A program made the position numbers and the translations under genes. Shown piece by piece: positions 9,079 through 17,504 of a DNA stretch of 64,000 bases. The stretch covers positions 4,588,001 through 4,652,000 of the forward strand of contig OY782877.1 in assembly GCA_963678445.1 (NCBI GenBank), in the 5' to 3' direction. The notes beneath the pieces are model-generated. The model ran no database searches. It was not told the DNA's origin and worked only from the letters and a program-made list of their open reading frames with translations. Source of the stretch: G963678445 sp963678445. Its GTDB lineage: Bacteria; Hydrogenedentota; Hydrogenedentia; Hydrogenedentales; G963678445. Every line of letters begins with the position of its first letter. Positions within the stretch are counted from its first letter, which is position 1.

Positions 9079-10725
9079 ATGAAAGAACAACCCGTGCAGC
9101 AGAGGGAAAAACGCTTTTCGGGACTCCCCATCAGTGAAGGGGTGGCCTTAGCGCGCATACAGGTCTTAACAGACAATTACGAGCATACACCTCTCTGTTA
9201 TACTATATCGACTACTGATATAAAGCACGAAAAAGCGCGACTGCATGAGGCGTTGGACCAGGCAGTGAAACAGCTGGAGCGGCTGGAGCAGGAAGTCGCA
9301 CGTAGAATAGGACAAGCACAAGCCAATATTTTCGTTGCACAGCGGCTCATGATGCAGGATGAAGCGTTGGTGACGCAGATGGAGGAGAGTATTGCGAATG
9401 ATCGAATCAACACGGAAGCTGCTGTAACGAAAAGTCTGGACGCCTACGAAGCCCTGTTGAGCGAGGTGGATGATGAATATATGAAGGATCGCGCGTCGGA
9501 TATCGGGGAAATCCGTCGTCGCCTTCTGGATTTGCTGCGGGGAAAACCTGTAACACCACAGAAAATTGCCAAGGTTAAAGGCTATCGCATCATTGTCGCT
9601 AATGAATTAACACCGAGTGAAACGGTGGCGTTGGATACAGCACATGTCGCTGGCTTTATTACTGAACGTGGCGGACGCGCCTCGCATGCGGCCATACTGG
9701 CGCGCGCACTTGGAATACCCGCTGTCAGTGGCCTCAAAGGTGTCTCGCGACACGTCAAAAATGGCGACGAGGTGCTTATCAATGGCGCCACTGGTGAAGT
9801 TGTTCTGCACCCTTCCCAAAAGACCTTGCATCTCTATCCTTCGGCTAAACGGGAGACTTTATCCCCGATCCCAACAGTAAAGCCGGTTGAAGGTATTGTA
9901 GTCATGGCCAATATAAGTCTGGCCAGTGAACTGGACTTTGTAAACCAGATGCAACCCGAAGGGATCGGGCTGTATCGCACCGAGTTTGAGTTTCTGGTGG
10001 CGGGACGTATGCTCAACGAGGAAGAACAACTGGAGCGATATACACGTGTCATCAAAGCGATGGATGGCAAACCCACTTTCGTTCGCCTGCTCGATCTCGG
10101 TGGAGACAAGGCCGCTGCCTTTTTACGACTCCCCAATGAGGAGAACCCCGCCTTGGGCTACCGAGGCTCCCGTCTACTTCTAGGCCATCCGGAATTATTC
10201 GTTGCACAAGCACGGGCCTTAGCGCGTGCTTCCATGCACGGGCCTATAAGCATTATCTACCCCATGATCGTAGACAGCCGTCAATTCCTTACCTTGCGTG
10301 CTTTATTTAATCAACATACCCATGATATCGATACCGGGAACATCCAGCACGGCGTAATGTTAGAAGTGCCTGCAGCTTGCATGGCGGCACATGAGATTCT
10401 GCAACATGCAGATTTCGGTTGTATCGGCTCAAATGATCTTATTCAATATCTCTTTGCAGTAGATCGAAACAACGAATTGGTCGCACGTGATTATACGCCC
10501 GATCGTTCCGTATTCTGGGATGTTATCCGAACGATTGCCGAGGCAGCAAACGATACGGATAAACCACTGTCCTTATGCGGGGAATTAGGGGGGCAACCGC
10601 AATACCTACCTCGCTTGATTGAATTGGGTATCACCACCATCAGTGTCAGTCCGCGTCTGATTGGCTTGGCTCGTATTACAGCGCAACGCGCATTACGAAC
10701 TATTTCTAATCGCACATCACAATAG
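9079..10725 (+). CDS. ptsI: Phosphoenolpyruvate-protein phosphotransferase (PTS Enzyme I)
   Basis: Transfers phosphate from PEP to HPr, the first step of the phosphotransferase system. With ATG 9079 the protein has 548 residues; the frame stays open back to 8902, but known Enzyme I proteins begin near FSGLPISEGVALARI, so the shorter form is preferred. The HPr-binding helical domain is followed by the active-site histidine at about 203 in GGRASHAAILARALGIPA. The PEP-binding barrel has GLYRTEFEF, LDLGGDK, VMLEVPAA and GSNDLIQY, with the catalytic Cys at about 500 in LCGELGG. No HPr or Enzyme II gene lies nearby. GGELGG-type spelling replaces the usual E-(M/L)-A-G-D. Confidence 0.94.
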   Translation: MKEQPVQQREKRFSGLPISEGVALARIQVLTDNYEHTPLCYTISTTDIKHEKARLHEALDQAVKQLERLEQEVARRIGQAQANIFVAQRLMMQDEALVTQMEESIANDRINTEAAVTKSLDAYEALLSEVDDEYMKDRASDIGEIRRRLLDLLRGKPVTPQKIAKVKGYRIIVANELTPSETVALDTAHVAGFITERGGRASHAAILARALGIPAVSGLKGVSRHVKNGDEVLINGATGEVVLHPSQKTLHLYPSAKRETLSPIPTVKPVEGIVVMANISLASELDFVNQMQPEGIGLYRTEFEFLVAGRMLNEEEQLERYTRVIKAMDGKPTFVRLLDLGGDKAAAFLRLPNEENPALGYRGSRLLLGHPELFVAQARALARASMHGPISIIYPMIVDSRQFLTLRALFNQHTHDIDTGNIQHGVMLEVPAACMAAHEILQHADFGCIGSNDLIQYLFAVDRNNELVARDYTPDRSVFWDVIRTIAEAANDTDKPLSLCGELGGQPQYLPRLIELGITTISVSPRLIGLARITAQRALRTISNRTSQ

Positions 10726-10975
10726 CTATACAGCACTATATAAGGGGAAACTGCTCTCGGAGGACTCTTCGTGGCAGAAGGTTTTACTTGTTTTAGGTGA
10801 AGTAAAACGGCTTTAAGGGGAACGCTTTTGTAACGGTATACAAAGCGGAAAAGAAATGTACACATGCATGCGCAAAACTGTTTGGGGAAGCAAATTGTAC
10901 GGTAAGCATGTGCGCTGTCTTGTGCACGGCATCTTACTCCCCTTTCCCGTAATGAATATACTTAATTCATGGTGC
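10726..10975. other. Intergenic region after ptsI with one hairpin
   Basis: No gene is supported here. GTTTTACT (10781-10788) and AGTAAAAC (10801-10808) form an 8-bp stem with a 12-nt loop. It lacks a U-run, so it is a poor intrinsic terminator and may be an mRNA 3' end structure. Confidence 0.35.
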
Positions 10976-11004
10976 TTGACAAATGGGATCTAAATAAGTA
11001 ATAA
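10976..11004 (+). promoter_or_regulatory. Sigma-70 type promoter of perR
   Basis: A perfect -35 box TTGACA at 10976-10981 is separated by 17 bp from TAATAA at 10999-11004. The perR start codon lies at 11031. The -10 box is embedded in a perfect inverted repeat, which suggests repression by occlusion. Confidence 0.8.
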
Positions 11005-11015
11005 TAATTATTACT
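10997..11015. promoter_or_regulatory. PerR/Fur-type operator overlapping the perR -10 box
   Basis: AGTAATAAT-A-ATTATTACT is a perfect 9-1-9 inverted repeat. Its inner 7-1-7 core (TAATAAT-A-ATTATTA) has the geometry of PerR boxes (TTATAAT-N-ATTATAA). Overlap with the -10 element implies autorepression by the adjacent gene product. Confidence 0.78.
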
Positions 11016-11030
11016 AATTGGAACAAGCTT

Positions 11031-11441
11031 ATGGAACATGCAACTTTGCAACGAATGACACGACAACGACGGGTAATTCTGGAAGAATTGCGTAAGTTAA
11101 AGACACACCCAACTGCGGCTGAACTGTATGAGTTGGTGCGGGAACGCTTGCCCAAGGTGAGCCTGGGAACGATCTATCGCAATTTGGATACCTTATCCCG
11201 ATGCGGGGTGGTACAGAAGTTGGATATGTCAGGTGGCCAGGCACGCTATGACGGTGATATCTCGGACCATTTTCATATTCGATGCACGCAGTGTGAACAG
11301 GTAGCAGATTTGGCCGTGGATAGTGTCGCTATCCCTATACCCCATGAGAAACATTTAGCCGGATTTGAAATCACAGGGATGCGCATTGAATATGAAGGTG
11401 TATGCCCTCAATGTCGCCAAAAGAATTCAGCTAACAACTAA
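11031..11441 (+). CDS. perR: Fur-family transcriptional regulator, PerR-like peroxide sensor
   Basis: 136-residue repressor of the Fur superfamily. Residues 1-70 form the winged helix (HPTAAELYELVRERLPKVSLGTIYRNLDTL). Residues 72-136 form the dimer domain with a structural zinc site from two CxxC pairs (C85/C88 and C125/C128). Regulatory-metal candidates are H26, D74, H80 and H82 in the RYDGDISDHFHIRC segment, the arrangement used by PerR and Fur. PerR is preferred because the gene heads a run of peroxide and superoxide defence genes and has a PerR-like operator in its own promoter. Its TAA stop (11439-11441) is also the left target triplet of a dispersed element. Fur or Zur remains possible. 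Confidence 0.88.
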   Translation: MEHATLQRMTRQRRVILEELRKLKTHPTAAELYELVRERLPKVSLGTIYRNLDTLSRCGVVQKLDMSGGQARYDGDISDHFHIRCTQCEQVADLAVDSVAIPIPHEKHLAGFEITGMRIEYEGVCPQCRQKNSANN

Positions 11442-11538
11442 AGCGGTCCAACAACCGCAAGCAAGCGGTATGGTCCGCACCGTCCCTGAGACCAATAAAA
11501 ATTTCGCTTTTTATGATAGCTTCTGAAGTGTCCGTCAG
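11442..11538 (+). repeat. Dispersed 97-bp intergenic element, copy abutting the perR stop codon
   Basis: The TAA stop codon of perR at 11439-11441 and TAA at 11539-11541 flank the element, again exactly 100 bp apart. The 5' hairpin is GCGGT...ACCGC, with a changed loop. The core has GGTATGGTCC, AAAATTTCGCTTTTTATGA and GATAGCTTCT, and the 3' end is CGTCAG. Confidence 0.85.
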
Positions 11539-11633
11539 TAAAGTCTCCAGAGCCCAAAAGCGAAGGCCAAAAGAATATGGGGAGTTTCCCAGTATCTGAA
11601 ATAGTACTGTTTAACTCAAAGGGATTAACCCTG

Positions 11634-11661
11634 TTGTTTAAAAATGCACACCGCTTATAAC
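11634..11661 (+). promoter_or_regulatory. Candidate promoter of the ferritin gene
   Basis: TTGTTT at 11634-11639 and TATAAC at 11656-11661, spaced 16 bp. It lies 22 bp upstream of the ferritin start and downstream of the dispersed element. No clear PerR box overlaps it. Confidence 0.5.
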
Positions 11662-11683
11662 GAACGGTAGGAGGAATGACCTA

Positions 11684-12199
11684 ATGATTGCTAAAGAAAT
11701 TCAGGATGCGCTAAACCAACAAGTCAATAAAGAATTGTTTTCTGCATACCTCTACACGTCGATGGTTAATTTTTTTGAACAGAGCAACCTGAAAGGTTTT
11801 GCACATTGGATGCGGTTGCAAGTGCAGGAAGAGTTAACGCACACGCAGAAGATTGTGGAGTACCTTTTTGAACGCGGTGGAAAGTTGGAACTCAAAGAAA
11901 TTGCAGCACCACAAGCAGAGTGGGCCTCCCCCCTGGCGGCATTCGAGGCTGCATATAAGCATGAATGCCATATCAGCGGCTGCATCAACAAATTGTCTTC
12001 GCTGGCGACTGAAAAGCAAGATCATGCAACCAAGATTTTCCTGGAATGGTTCGTTTCAGAACAGGTAGAGGAAGAAGCCAATGCCGATGATATGGTCCAG
12101 CAACTTAAGTTGGTTGAGGGCGCACCGGGTGGGCTGTTTATGTTGAATCGAGAGGCAGGACAGCGTCAGGCTGCTAACGCGAGCACAGAAACCGCTTAA
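11684..12199 (+). CDS. ftn: Bacterial non-haem ferritin
   Basis: 171-residue four-helix-bundle iron-storage protein; 24 copies form a cage that oxidises Fe(II) and stores the iron. Ferroxidase ligands sit at the standard places: E17 in NKELFSAY, E50 and H53 in VQEELTHTQK, plus E-rich helices further on (SEQVEEEANADD). The sequence aligns end to end with Ftn proteins without insertions and lacks the haem-binding Met of bacterioferritin. A strong AGGAGGA lies 7 bp before the ATG. Its place behind perR suggests that it lowers Fenton chemistry by removing free iron during oxidative stress. Confidence 0.95.
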   Translation: MIAKEIQDALNQQVNKELFSAYLYTSMVNFFEQSNLKGFAHWMRLQVQEELTHTQKIVEYLFERGGKLELKEIAAPQAEWASPLAAFEAAYKHECHISGCINKLSSLATEKQDHATKIFLEWFVSEQVEEEANADDMVQQLKLVEGAPGGLFMLNREAGQRQAANASTETA

Positions 12200-12368
12200 A
12201 GTTGATTGCTAAACACAGGCGGGAAATATAGCGTCTCCCAAATGTGTTTTTCCACAAAATAAGCCACAAGGGATTTTAAAAAGCTCGTCCGCATTACCCT
12301 GGTAAGGTATGCGCCAAACCAGAAGCGGACATCGTACAAACCATAGCAAGCGAGAAGGAGTAGGAATT

Positions 12369-12962
12369 ATGAGCGTACAAGTAACGCAACCCGCCCCAGA
12401 CTTCACTGCAACGGCCGTGATGCCAGACAACACTTTTAATGAGGCATTCCGCCTGTCTGATCAAAAAGGAAAATACACGATTCTTTTCTTCTATCCGTTG
12501 GACTTTACGTTTGTCTGTCCTTCTGAGATTATTGCTTTTGACAAGCAATTGGAGGAGTTCCACAATCGAAACTGCGAAGTGATCGCAGTATCCACTGACT
12601 CCCATTTCTCTCACTGGGCCTGGAAGAATACACCGGTTGAAAAAGGCGGCATCGGCAATGTGCAATACCCCATTGTCGCGGATATAACCAAAAACATTTC
12701 CCGCGAATATGGTGTATTGATTAACGAATCCGTCGCACTGCGAGGCCTCTTCTTGATTGACAAAGAAGGTGTTGTGCGCCACTCTGTCGTCAACGATCTG
12801 AGCTTGGGCCGTAGTGTTGAAGAAGCTATCCGGGTGCTCGATGCGCTCCAGTTCACAGAAAAATATGGCGAAGTCTGCCCTGCTAACTGGAAAAAAGGGG
12901 ATGAGGCAATGAAGCCCTCTGCTGAAGGTGTGGCAAGTTACCTATCCAAACATGCCAAATAG
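12369..12962 (+). CDS. 2-Cys peroxiredoxin (AhpC/Prx1 type)
   Basis: 197-residue thiol peroxidase reducing H2O2 and organic peroxides. The peroxidatic cysteine lies in DFTFVCPSEIIAF and the resolving cysteine in GEVCPANWKKG near the C-terminus, so it is a typical 2-Cys enzyme. The start ATG is chosen because AAGGAGTAGGA is just upstream; an in-frame extension to 12309 lacks similarity. No AhpF-like reductase is adjacent, so thioredoxin or a rubredoxin-type donor probably regenerates it. The next gene follows after 45 bp without an obvious promoter and is likely co-transcribed. Confidence 0.95.
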   Translation: MSVQVTQPAPDFTATAVMPDNTFNEAFRLSDQKGKYTILFFYPLDFTFVCPSEIIAFDKQLEEFHNRNCEVIAVSTDSHFSHWAWKNTPVEKGGIGNVQYPIVADITKNISREYGVLINESVALRGLFLIDKEGVVRHSVVNDLSLGRSVEEAIRVLDALQFTEKYGEVCPANWKKGDEAMKPSAEGVASYLSKHAK

Positions 12963-13007
12963 AATTCAGGAGAACAACTGCGTTTCTTAAACCGAAGGGG
13001 AATATTA

Positions 13008-13388
13008 ATGGCTACGAAAAAACTACAAGTGTACAAATGCATGTCATGTGGCAACATTGTAGAAGTTGTTCACGCTTCAAATGGGCAGTTGGTTTGCTGT
13101 GGGCAGCCGATGATGCTGCTTTCTGAAAATACCATGGACGCTGCGGAAGAAAAACATGTGCCCGTCATTGAAGCGGTCGACGGCGGTATCAAAGTCAAGG
13201 TAGGCTCGGTGGCCCATCCGATGGAAGAAGAACACTTCATCGAATTCATCGAGGTGGAACACGAGAGCAAAGTATATCGTCAATTCCTTAATCCGGGAGA
13301 TGCTCCTGAGGCCAACTTCCCTCTGCCCGCTGAAGGGGTTGTTGCGCGCGAATTCTGTAATCTGCATGGATTATGGAAAGCAGAATAG
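13008..13388 (+). CDS. dfx: Desulfoferrodoxin (2Fe superoxide reductase)
   Basis: 126-residue enzyme that reduces superoxide to H2O2 without making oxygen, typical of anaerobes. The N-terminal desulforedoxin-like centre I has CMSCG and the CC pair in LVCCGQPM. The C-terminal centre II has its four His and one Cys ligands in KHVPV, AHPM, EHFIEF and FCNLHGLW. A lysine near the reactive iron (EEKHVPV) is present. RBS AAGGGG precedes the ATG. The product H2O2 would be handled by the neighbouring peroxiredoxin and rubrerythrin. Confidence 0.96.
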   Translation: MATKKLQVYKCMSCGNIVEVVHASNGQLVCCGQPMMLLSENTMDAAEEKHVPVIEAVDGGIKVKVGSVAHPMEEEHFIEFIEVEHESKVYRQFLNPGDAPEANFPLPAEGVVAREFCNLHGLWKAE

Positions 13389-13530
13389 CAGTAAACCACG
13401 CAAACATCTGGAAACCTATTGAATCATAAAATGGTCCTTGAAAAGAGAGCCGTTTTATGCTAGATGAAATGAAATGCGAAACTGAGACTTGAATAAAGTA
13501 ACTGTAGTCTTGCTGTAGGAAGGGAGAATC

Positions 13531-14106
13531 ATGGCTGATCTTAAAGGGACGAAGACGGAAAAAAACTTATTGTGTGCCTTTGCAGGAGAATCACAGGCGC
13601 GGAACCGCTACACCTATTGGGCCAGTGTGGCCAAAAAAGAGGGGTATGTGCAGATCTCGCATATTTTTGATGAAACGGCCAATCAAGAAAAAGAACATGC
13701 GAAGCGTTTCTTCAAATTCCTGGAAGGCGGCCCTCTTGAAATTACCGCTACCTACCCTGCTGGCATTATCGGGTCCACAGCGGAAAACCTTGAAGCCGCA
13801 GCCGATGGAGAACATGAAGAGTGGTCGCTGCTGTATCCCCAATTTGCGACTACCGCGCGTGAAGAAGGATTGAACACCGTAGCAAGTGCCTTCGATGCTA
13901 TTTGTGTTGCGGAAAAGCAACATGAGAAGCGTTATCGCGACCTCCTGGAAAACCTGAAGACGGGTACCGTCTTCAAAAAGAATCAAAAAGTCTGGTGGCG
14001 CTGCCGTAACTGCGGATTCCTGCATGAGGGAGAGGAAGCTCCCAAAGTTTGTCCCGCGTGCCTGCATCCCCAAGCCCATTTTGAACTTCTGGCGGAAAAC
14101 TGGTAA
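13531..14106 (+). CDS. rbr: Rubrerythrin
   Basis: 191-residue peroxidase of anaerobes. The diiron four-helix domain (residues 1-145) carries ligands in AGESQARNRY, NQEKEHAKRF, GEHEEW and AEKQHEKRY. The C-terminal rubredoxin-type domain (about 152-191) binds one Fe through CRNCG and CPACLHPQ. A strong AGGAAGGGAG precedes the ATG. It is the last gene of the oxygen-defence run and ends in a strong terminator. A weak hairpin with arms CATAAAA/TTTTATG lies in the gap before it (13424-13459), so it may also have its own promoter. Confidence 0.97.
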   Translation: MADLKGTKTEKNLLCAFAGESQARNRYTYWASVAKKEGYVQISHIFDETANQEKEHAKRFFKFLEGGPLEITATYPAGIIGSTAENLEAAADGEHEEWSLLYPQFATTAREEGLNTVASAFDAICVAEKQHEKRYRDLLENLKTGTVFKKNQKVWWRCRNCGFLHEGEEAPKVCPACLHPQAHFELLAENW

Positions 14107-14138
14107 TCCAGTTAGTTCCCCTTACAAATCTTGAAATG

Positions 14139-14172
14139 AATCAGGCGGGAGCAATGCTCCCGCCTGATTTTT
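14139..14172 (+). terminator. Intrinsic terminator after rubrerythrin
   Basis: A 14-bp perfect stem (ATCAGGCGGGAGC and its complement) closes a 3-nt AAT loop and is followed by five T. It ends the perR-to-rbr cluster. Confidence 0.93.
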
Positions 14173-14189
14173 AGGCATAAATATCTCTT

Positions 14190-14873
14190 CTATTTCTCTT
14201 TAGGCGGATAGATAAACAACAACGGATCGATCTCGACACCGTATTTAGCCTCGCTCAGCAAATAGGTCACCTTTGTTTTTCGTGAAGCGGCCCTTAGTTC
14301 TAACGACAGACAGACGCCGGTTTCTTTATCAAACAAAGCTGTTACCTTTTTGTACTCCCCCTCCTCTTTCCCGCTTAAAGAAGGTGCACCTTCAATACGT
14401 ATCACCGTCCGTCCCTCAAAAGTTTCCTCCCCTTTATACTCCGGCACCACGCTTTCCTCTAATAGTTCAAAGAAAAGTAGTCCTCCAGGCGGCGGCAACA
14501 TATTCAAGGTAAGCGACGTTTCAGTATCGGCTTCATATTCACCTTTTTTACCCACTAAAATATGTAAAAAAGCGCCATCGTAGAGCGATTCATAGGTTAT
14601 TTCCTCTTGATTCGAAGTAGCTATCTCAACTTGAAAGCGATATTGTCCGTATCCCCCATCACAGCGATACCACAGCGTTCCCTTCCCCTGCGCTTCTGGA
14701 AGTGACGCTTCTTCCTCCTGCATCACAAATTCAATCTGCGCCGTCATGGTGCCCTGTTCTTCCAATTTTGAAATCAAGGCTTTACGACATTCCGTGTATG
14801 AGGTCGTTTGGCTCATCGCATCCATTGCAAAAAAAAACATTAGTGCAAAAAGATACAGATCTTTTTTTAGCAT
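14190..14873 (-). CDS. Exported LolA-like protein of unknown function
   Basis: About 227 residues starting MLKKDLYLFALMFFFAM, a signal peptide with a probable cut after AMSQ. The mature part has repeated beta-strands (GKGTLWYRCDGGYGQYRFQVEI, YESLYDGAFLHILVGKKGEYEAD cut into short strands) and an ALFDKETGVCLSLELR segment, the pattern of the LolA/LolB half-barrel fold that binds lipids. Sequence motifs are too weak to call it LolA. An upstream in-frame GTG at 14882 is possible, but ATG 14873 gives a better signal peptide. The gene is convergent with rbr and stands alone. Confidence 0.72.
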   Translation of the reverse strand: MLKKDLYLFALMFFFAMDAMSQTTSYTECRKALISKLEEQGTMTAQIEFVMQEEEASLPEAQGKGTLWYRCDGGYGQYRFQVEIATSNQEEITYESLYDGAFLHILVGKKGEYEADTETSLTLNMLPPPGGLLFFELLEESVVPEYKGEETFEGRTVIRIEGAPSLSGKEEGEYKKVTALFDKETGVCLSLELRAASRKTKVTYLLSEAKYGVEIDPLLFIYPPKEK

Positions 14874-14963
14874 TCTATACACACTTTCGAGTAAATATTT
14901 CCTGTTAATCTCATATTTTGAGTCACTGGAGGGCTTGTTCCCTCAAGCTGCCTCAGGCAATCA

Positions 14964-14992
14964 TTGACAGTCACTCACGAAGTAATTAGACT
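14964..14992 (+). promoter_or_regulatory. Sigma-70 type promoter of the coiled-coil/MshEN gene
   Basis: TTGACA at 14964-14969, 17-bp spacer, TAGACT at 14987-14992. The gene starts at 15043. The same -35/-10 pair occurs before the TIGR04073 gene at 50.2 kb. Confidence 0.75.
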
Positions 14993-15042
14993 ACAATTAC
15001 ATATGAAGTTCAAGCATGCCGAGTTATGGTAGGAGAAGATAT

Positions 15043-16446
15043 ATGCCGCATCCGCTGGAACATGAAAGCTATGAGGCTTTCCAAAAAGCGTTGATCGCTG
15101 AAGATGCACACCTAAAGACAGCACAACAGGCGCTTTCGGAGCAGGTGGATATCCTGCAAAATGCACTGATTCAATGTAAAAAAGCCATTGATGAAGAATT
15201 GCACAATCGCATTCAGTCTGCTGACAACACCCAGAAGCATTTTGAAACTTTTATCGCCTACCTAAAATCTTTTCATGCCGATAGTGATGAAGCAGAGGCG
15301 CTAAAAAAAGAGCTGGAAAGTATCGCTGAAAATGATGCTGCCGCTCAAGAAAGAATAAAAACCTTAGAACAAGAGAATGGGGAGCTACATAAAGCGCTTC
15401 AGGCAGGGAAAGGTCGCATCGCTACACTAGAGAAGGAAGTCGGTGATGCCTCGGCGAAAATAGCCCAAAGAGAGGAAAAGATTGAGAGCATTGAAGCGCA
15501 GTTGCAGGAACAGCATTCCCATGATGACGTATTACAAACACAGCTTGAACAACTCCAGAAGGAAAATGCCGCGCTGAAAGAAGCACAAGAAAAATGGCAA
15601 AGCCGTCTTGAACAGATGGAGTCTGAACAGCGAAATTCCGAGGAGCTCGCACAAAAGGCGCATATGGAAATGGATACGCTGCGTGCGGAGAACACCGCAC
15701 TTCAGGAAAGCGTACAGCAGCGGGTAGAAAAGGAAGTAGTAGAGACGCTGCGTCAACAATTGGAACAGGAACAGGATCGCGCCGCCCTTCTGGATCAGCA
15801 ATTACAGGAGGAAACCGCGAAAGGAACAAAGTCGGTCCTGGCCACCCAATTGGCAGAGGCATTAAAAGATGCTGAAGATGCACATAAAGAACTGCTCACG
15901 TTGCGTCAGGAATATGAAAAGCTTCGTCGAATTCAAGGAGTTCCGGCTGCAAAATGCGATGAGGATATGAAACAGCGCATTCAAGAAGCAGCGGCAAAGT
16001 ATAGTAATGGTCAAAAAGGAGGTATTGGCGAAATCCTGGTAGAGGCCGGCATATTGGAACCGAGTATCCTGCAGGAAGCCGTTGAGGAACAGCGACGCAA
16101 TCCACAGCAACATCTGGGGGGCATCCTGATTGAAAAGGACTTGGTCAGTGAAGATACACTGGCTCAGGTTTTTGCAACCCTCTCCGACGCGCCGCTTATC
16201 GCTTTAAGCATGGAAAAGATTAACCCGGACGCAGCTGCACTTATTTCTGAACGACTAGCCAATCAACACACCTGTATCCCCTTGCGGCTGGATGGTGAAA
16301 ATCTGCTTCTGGCCATGGCTAACCCCATGGATTTACTTGCACTGGAAGATATTGAACGTGCCACCAACCACCGTGTGCAAGCTGTTGTTGCTACTACCTC
16401 TGAGATCAAGGCTGCTATCTCGCAGTATTATTGGGAACCTGAATAA
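15043..16446 (+). CDS. Long coiled-coil protein with a C-terminal MshEN (GspE N-terminal) domain
   Basis: About 467 residues. Residues 1-310 are an almost unbroken Glu/Gln/Lys-rich coiled coil. Residues about 325-467 match the N-terminal domain of GspE/PilB secretion ATPases: GGIGEILVEAGILEPSIL and HLGGILIEKDLVSEDTL are the paired L-G-x-x-L motifs that in MshEN domains bind cyclic di-GMP, followed by IPLRLDGENLLLAMANPMD. The ATPase domain is absent. It may be a c-di-GMP-responsive adaptor or scaffold rather than a motor; that is inference. AGGAGA 6 bp upstream decides the start over the ATG at 15016. Confidence 0.8.
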   Translation: MPHPLEHESYEAFQKALIAEDAHLKTAQQALSEQVDILQNALIQCKKAIDEELHNRIQSADNTQKHFETFIAYLKSFHADSDEAEALKKELESIAENDAAAQERIKTLEQENGELHKALQAGKGRIATLEKEVGDASAKIAQREEKIESIEAQLQEQHSHDDVLQTQLEQLQKENAALKEAQEKWQSRLEQMESEQRNSEELAQKAHMEMDTLRAENTALQESVQQRVEKEVVETLRQQLEQEQDRAALLDQQLQEETAKGTKSVLATQLAEALKDAEDAHKELLTLRQEYEKLRRIQGVPAAKCDEDMKQRIQEAAAKYSNGQKGGIGEILVEAGILEPSILQEAVEEQRRNPQQHLGGILIEKDLVSEDTLAQVFATLSDAPLIALSMEKINPDAAALISERLANQHTCIPLRLDGENLLLAMANPMDLLALEDIERATNHRVQAVVATTSEIKAAISQYYWEPE

Positions 16447-16537
16447 TACAATCGGGTTGTGCTTTTTCCAATACGTTCTCTCATCATTAATACGATATCT
16501 ATTACGTCTTCTTCTCGATCCGAAATGGAGACTTCTT

Positions 16538-17389
16538 ATGAAAACAGCCGTATTGCAGATCAATTGTGCGGATGCAAAAGGAATTGTCTATACCGTCTCC
16601 AGATTCTTGTATGACCATGGCATCAATATCATCGACGCCCAGCAACATACGGAAGAATTAGGCAATCGTTTTTTTATGCGGGTACGCTTTGATCTGGCGG
16701 ATATGAGGCTAACCAAGGCGGCATTCCGAGAGGCATTGGAAAAGTTGGCGGTAGAACACGCCATGGATACCCAACTACACTTCAATGATGAACGCAAACG
16801 CATGGCTATCCTTGTGTCGAAATATGATCATTGTTTATACGATCTTTTTCTTCGACATAAATATGGGGAGATCAATGCAGACATCGCATTGGTGGTTAGT
16901 AACCACCCGGATTTAGAACCGGTAGCACGTAGCTTCCGCGTCCCCTATTTCTATGTGCCCGTGAACAAGAAAAACAAAGAAGAAGCCGAGGAACAAGTCC
17001 TCAAACTATTTGAAAACCATTATGTAGATTTCGTTGTATTGGCGCGTTACATGCAGATTCTTAGTCCCTGCATGGTAGAAGCCTACCGAGCGCGCATTAT
17101 CAATGTACACCATGGCTTCCTACCTGCATTTAAAGGTGCCAAGCCCTATCATCAGGCTTATGAACGAGGTGTAAAAATGGTTGGTGCAACCAGTCATTAT
17201 GTCACTGAGGACCTGGATATGGGACCGATTATCGAACAGCGCGCCATTCGGGTTAATCACAGCCATAGTGTAGAGAATTTGGTGTCCATGGGCCGCGATA
17301 TCGAAAAGCAAGTGTTGGCGACTGCAGTAAAAGCACATGCCGAAGATCGTATCATGGTCTATCAGCAACGCACCATAGTTTTTGAATGA
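16538..17389 (+). CDS. purU: Formyltetrahydrofolate deformylase
   Basis: 283-residue enzyme that hydrolyses 10-formyl-THF to formate and THF, balancing the one-carbon pool. An N-terminal ACT domain (residues 1-80, LQINCADAKGIVYTVSRFL) precedes the formyltransferase fold. The catalytic region reads INVHHGFLPAFKGAKPYHQA, with the His and the later Asp in YVTEDLDMGPIIEQ as in PurU and PurN. GGAG 7 bp upstream supports ATG 16538; the frame is open further upstream only because it overlaps the end of the preceding gene. It has no close functional partner apart from the 5-formyl-THF cycloligase at 25.5 kb. Confidence 0.94.
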   Translation: MKTAVLQINCADAKGIVYTVSRFLYDHGINIIDAQQHTEELGNRFFMRVRFDLADMRLTKAAFREALEKLAVEHAMDTQLHFNDERKRMAILVSKYDHCLYDLFLRHKYGEINADIALVVSNHPDLEPVARSFRVPYFYVPVNKKNKEEAEEQVLKLFENHYVDFVVLARYMQILSPCMVEAYRARIINVHHGFLPAFKGAKPYHQAYERGVKMVGATSHYVTEDLDMGPIIEQRAIRVNHSHSVENLVSMGRDIEKQVLATAVKAHAEDRIMVYQQRTIVFE

Positions 17390-17440
17390 TGCGCAAGGCA
17401 CAGGACAGCCGCAATAGAATTTCCTTTATCCTCCACGGAC

Positions 17441-17472
17441 AAAAAAATCCGCATCAGATACACTGATGCGGA
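17441..17472 (-). terminator. Intrinsic terminator of the minus-strand lipoprotein gene
   Basis: TCCGCATCAG (17448-17457) pairs with CTGATGCGGA (17463-17472) around a 5-nt loop. On the minus strand the stem is followed by seven U (A-run 17441-17447). Confidence 0.9.
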
Positions 17473-17504
17473 GGGATATGCATATGCGCTTTCAGTCTAC
17501 TCCA

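Noticed and set aside
13424..13459. Possible fragment of the dispersed element (ATGGTCCTTG, CGTTTTATG)
   Set aside because: Only two short blocks match, and they form a CATAAAA/TTTTATG hairpin that explains the similarity as well.
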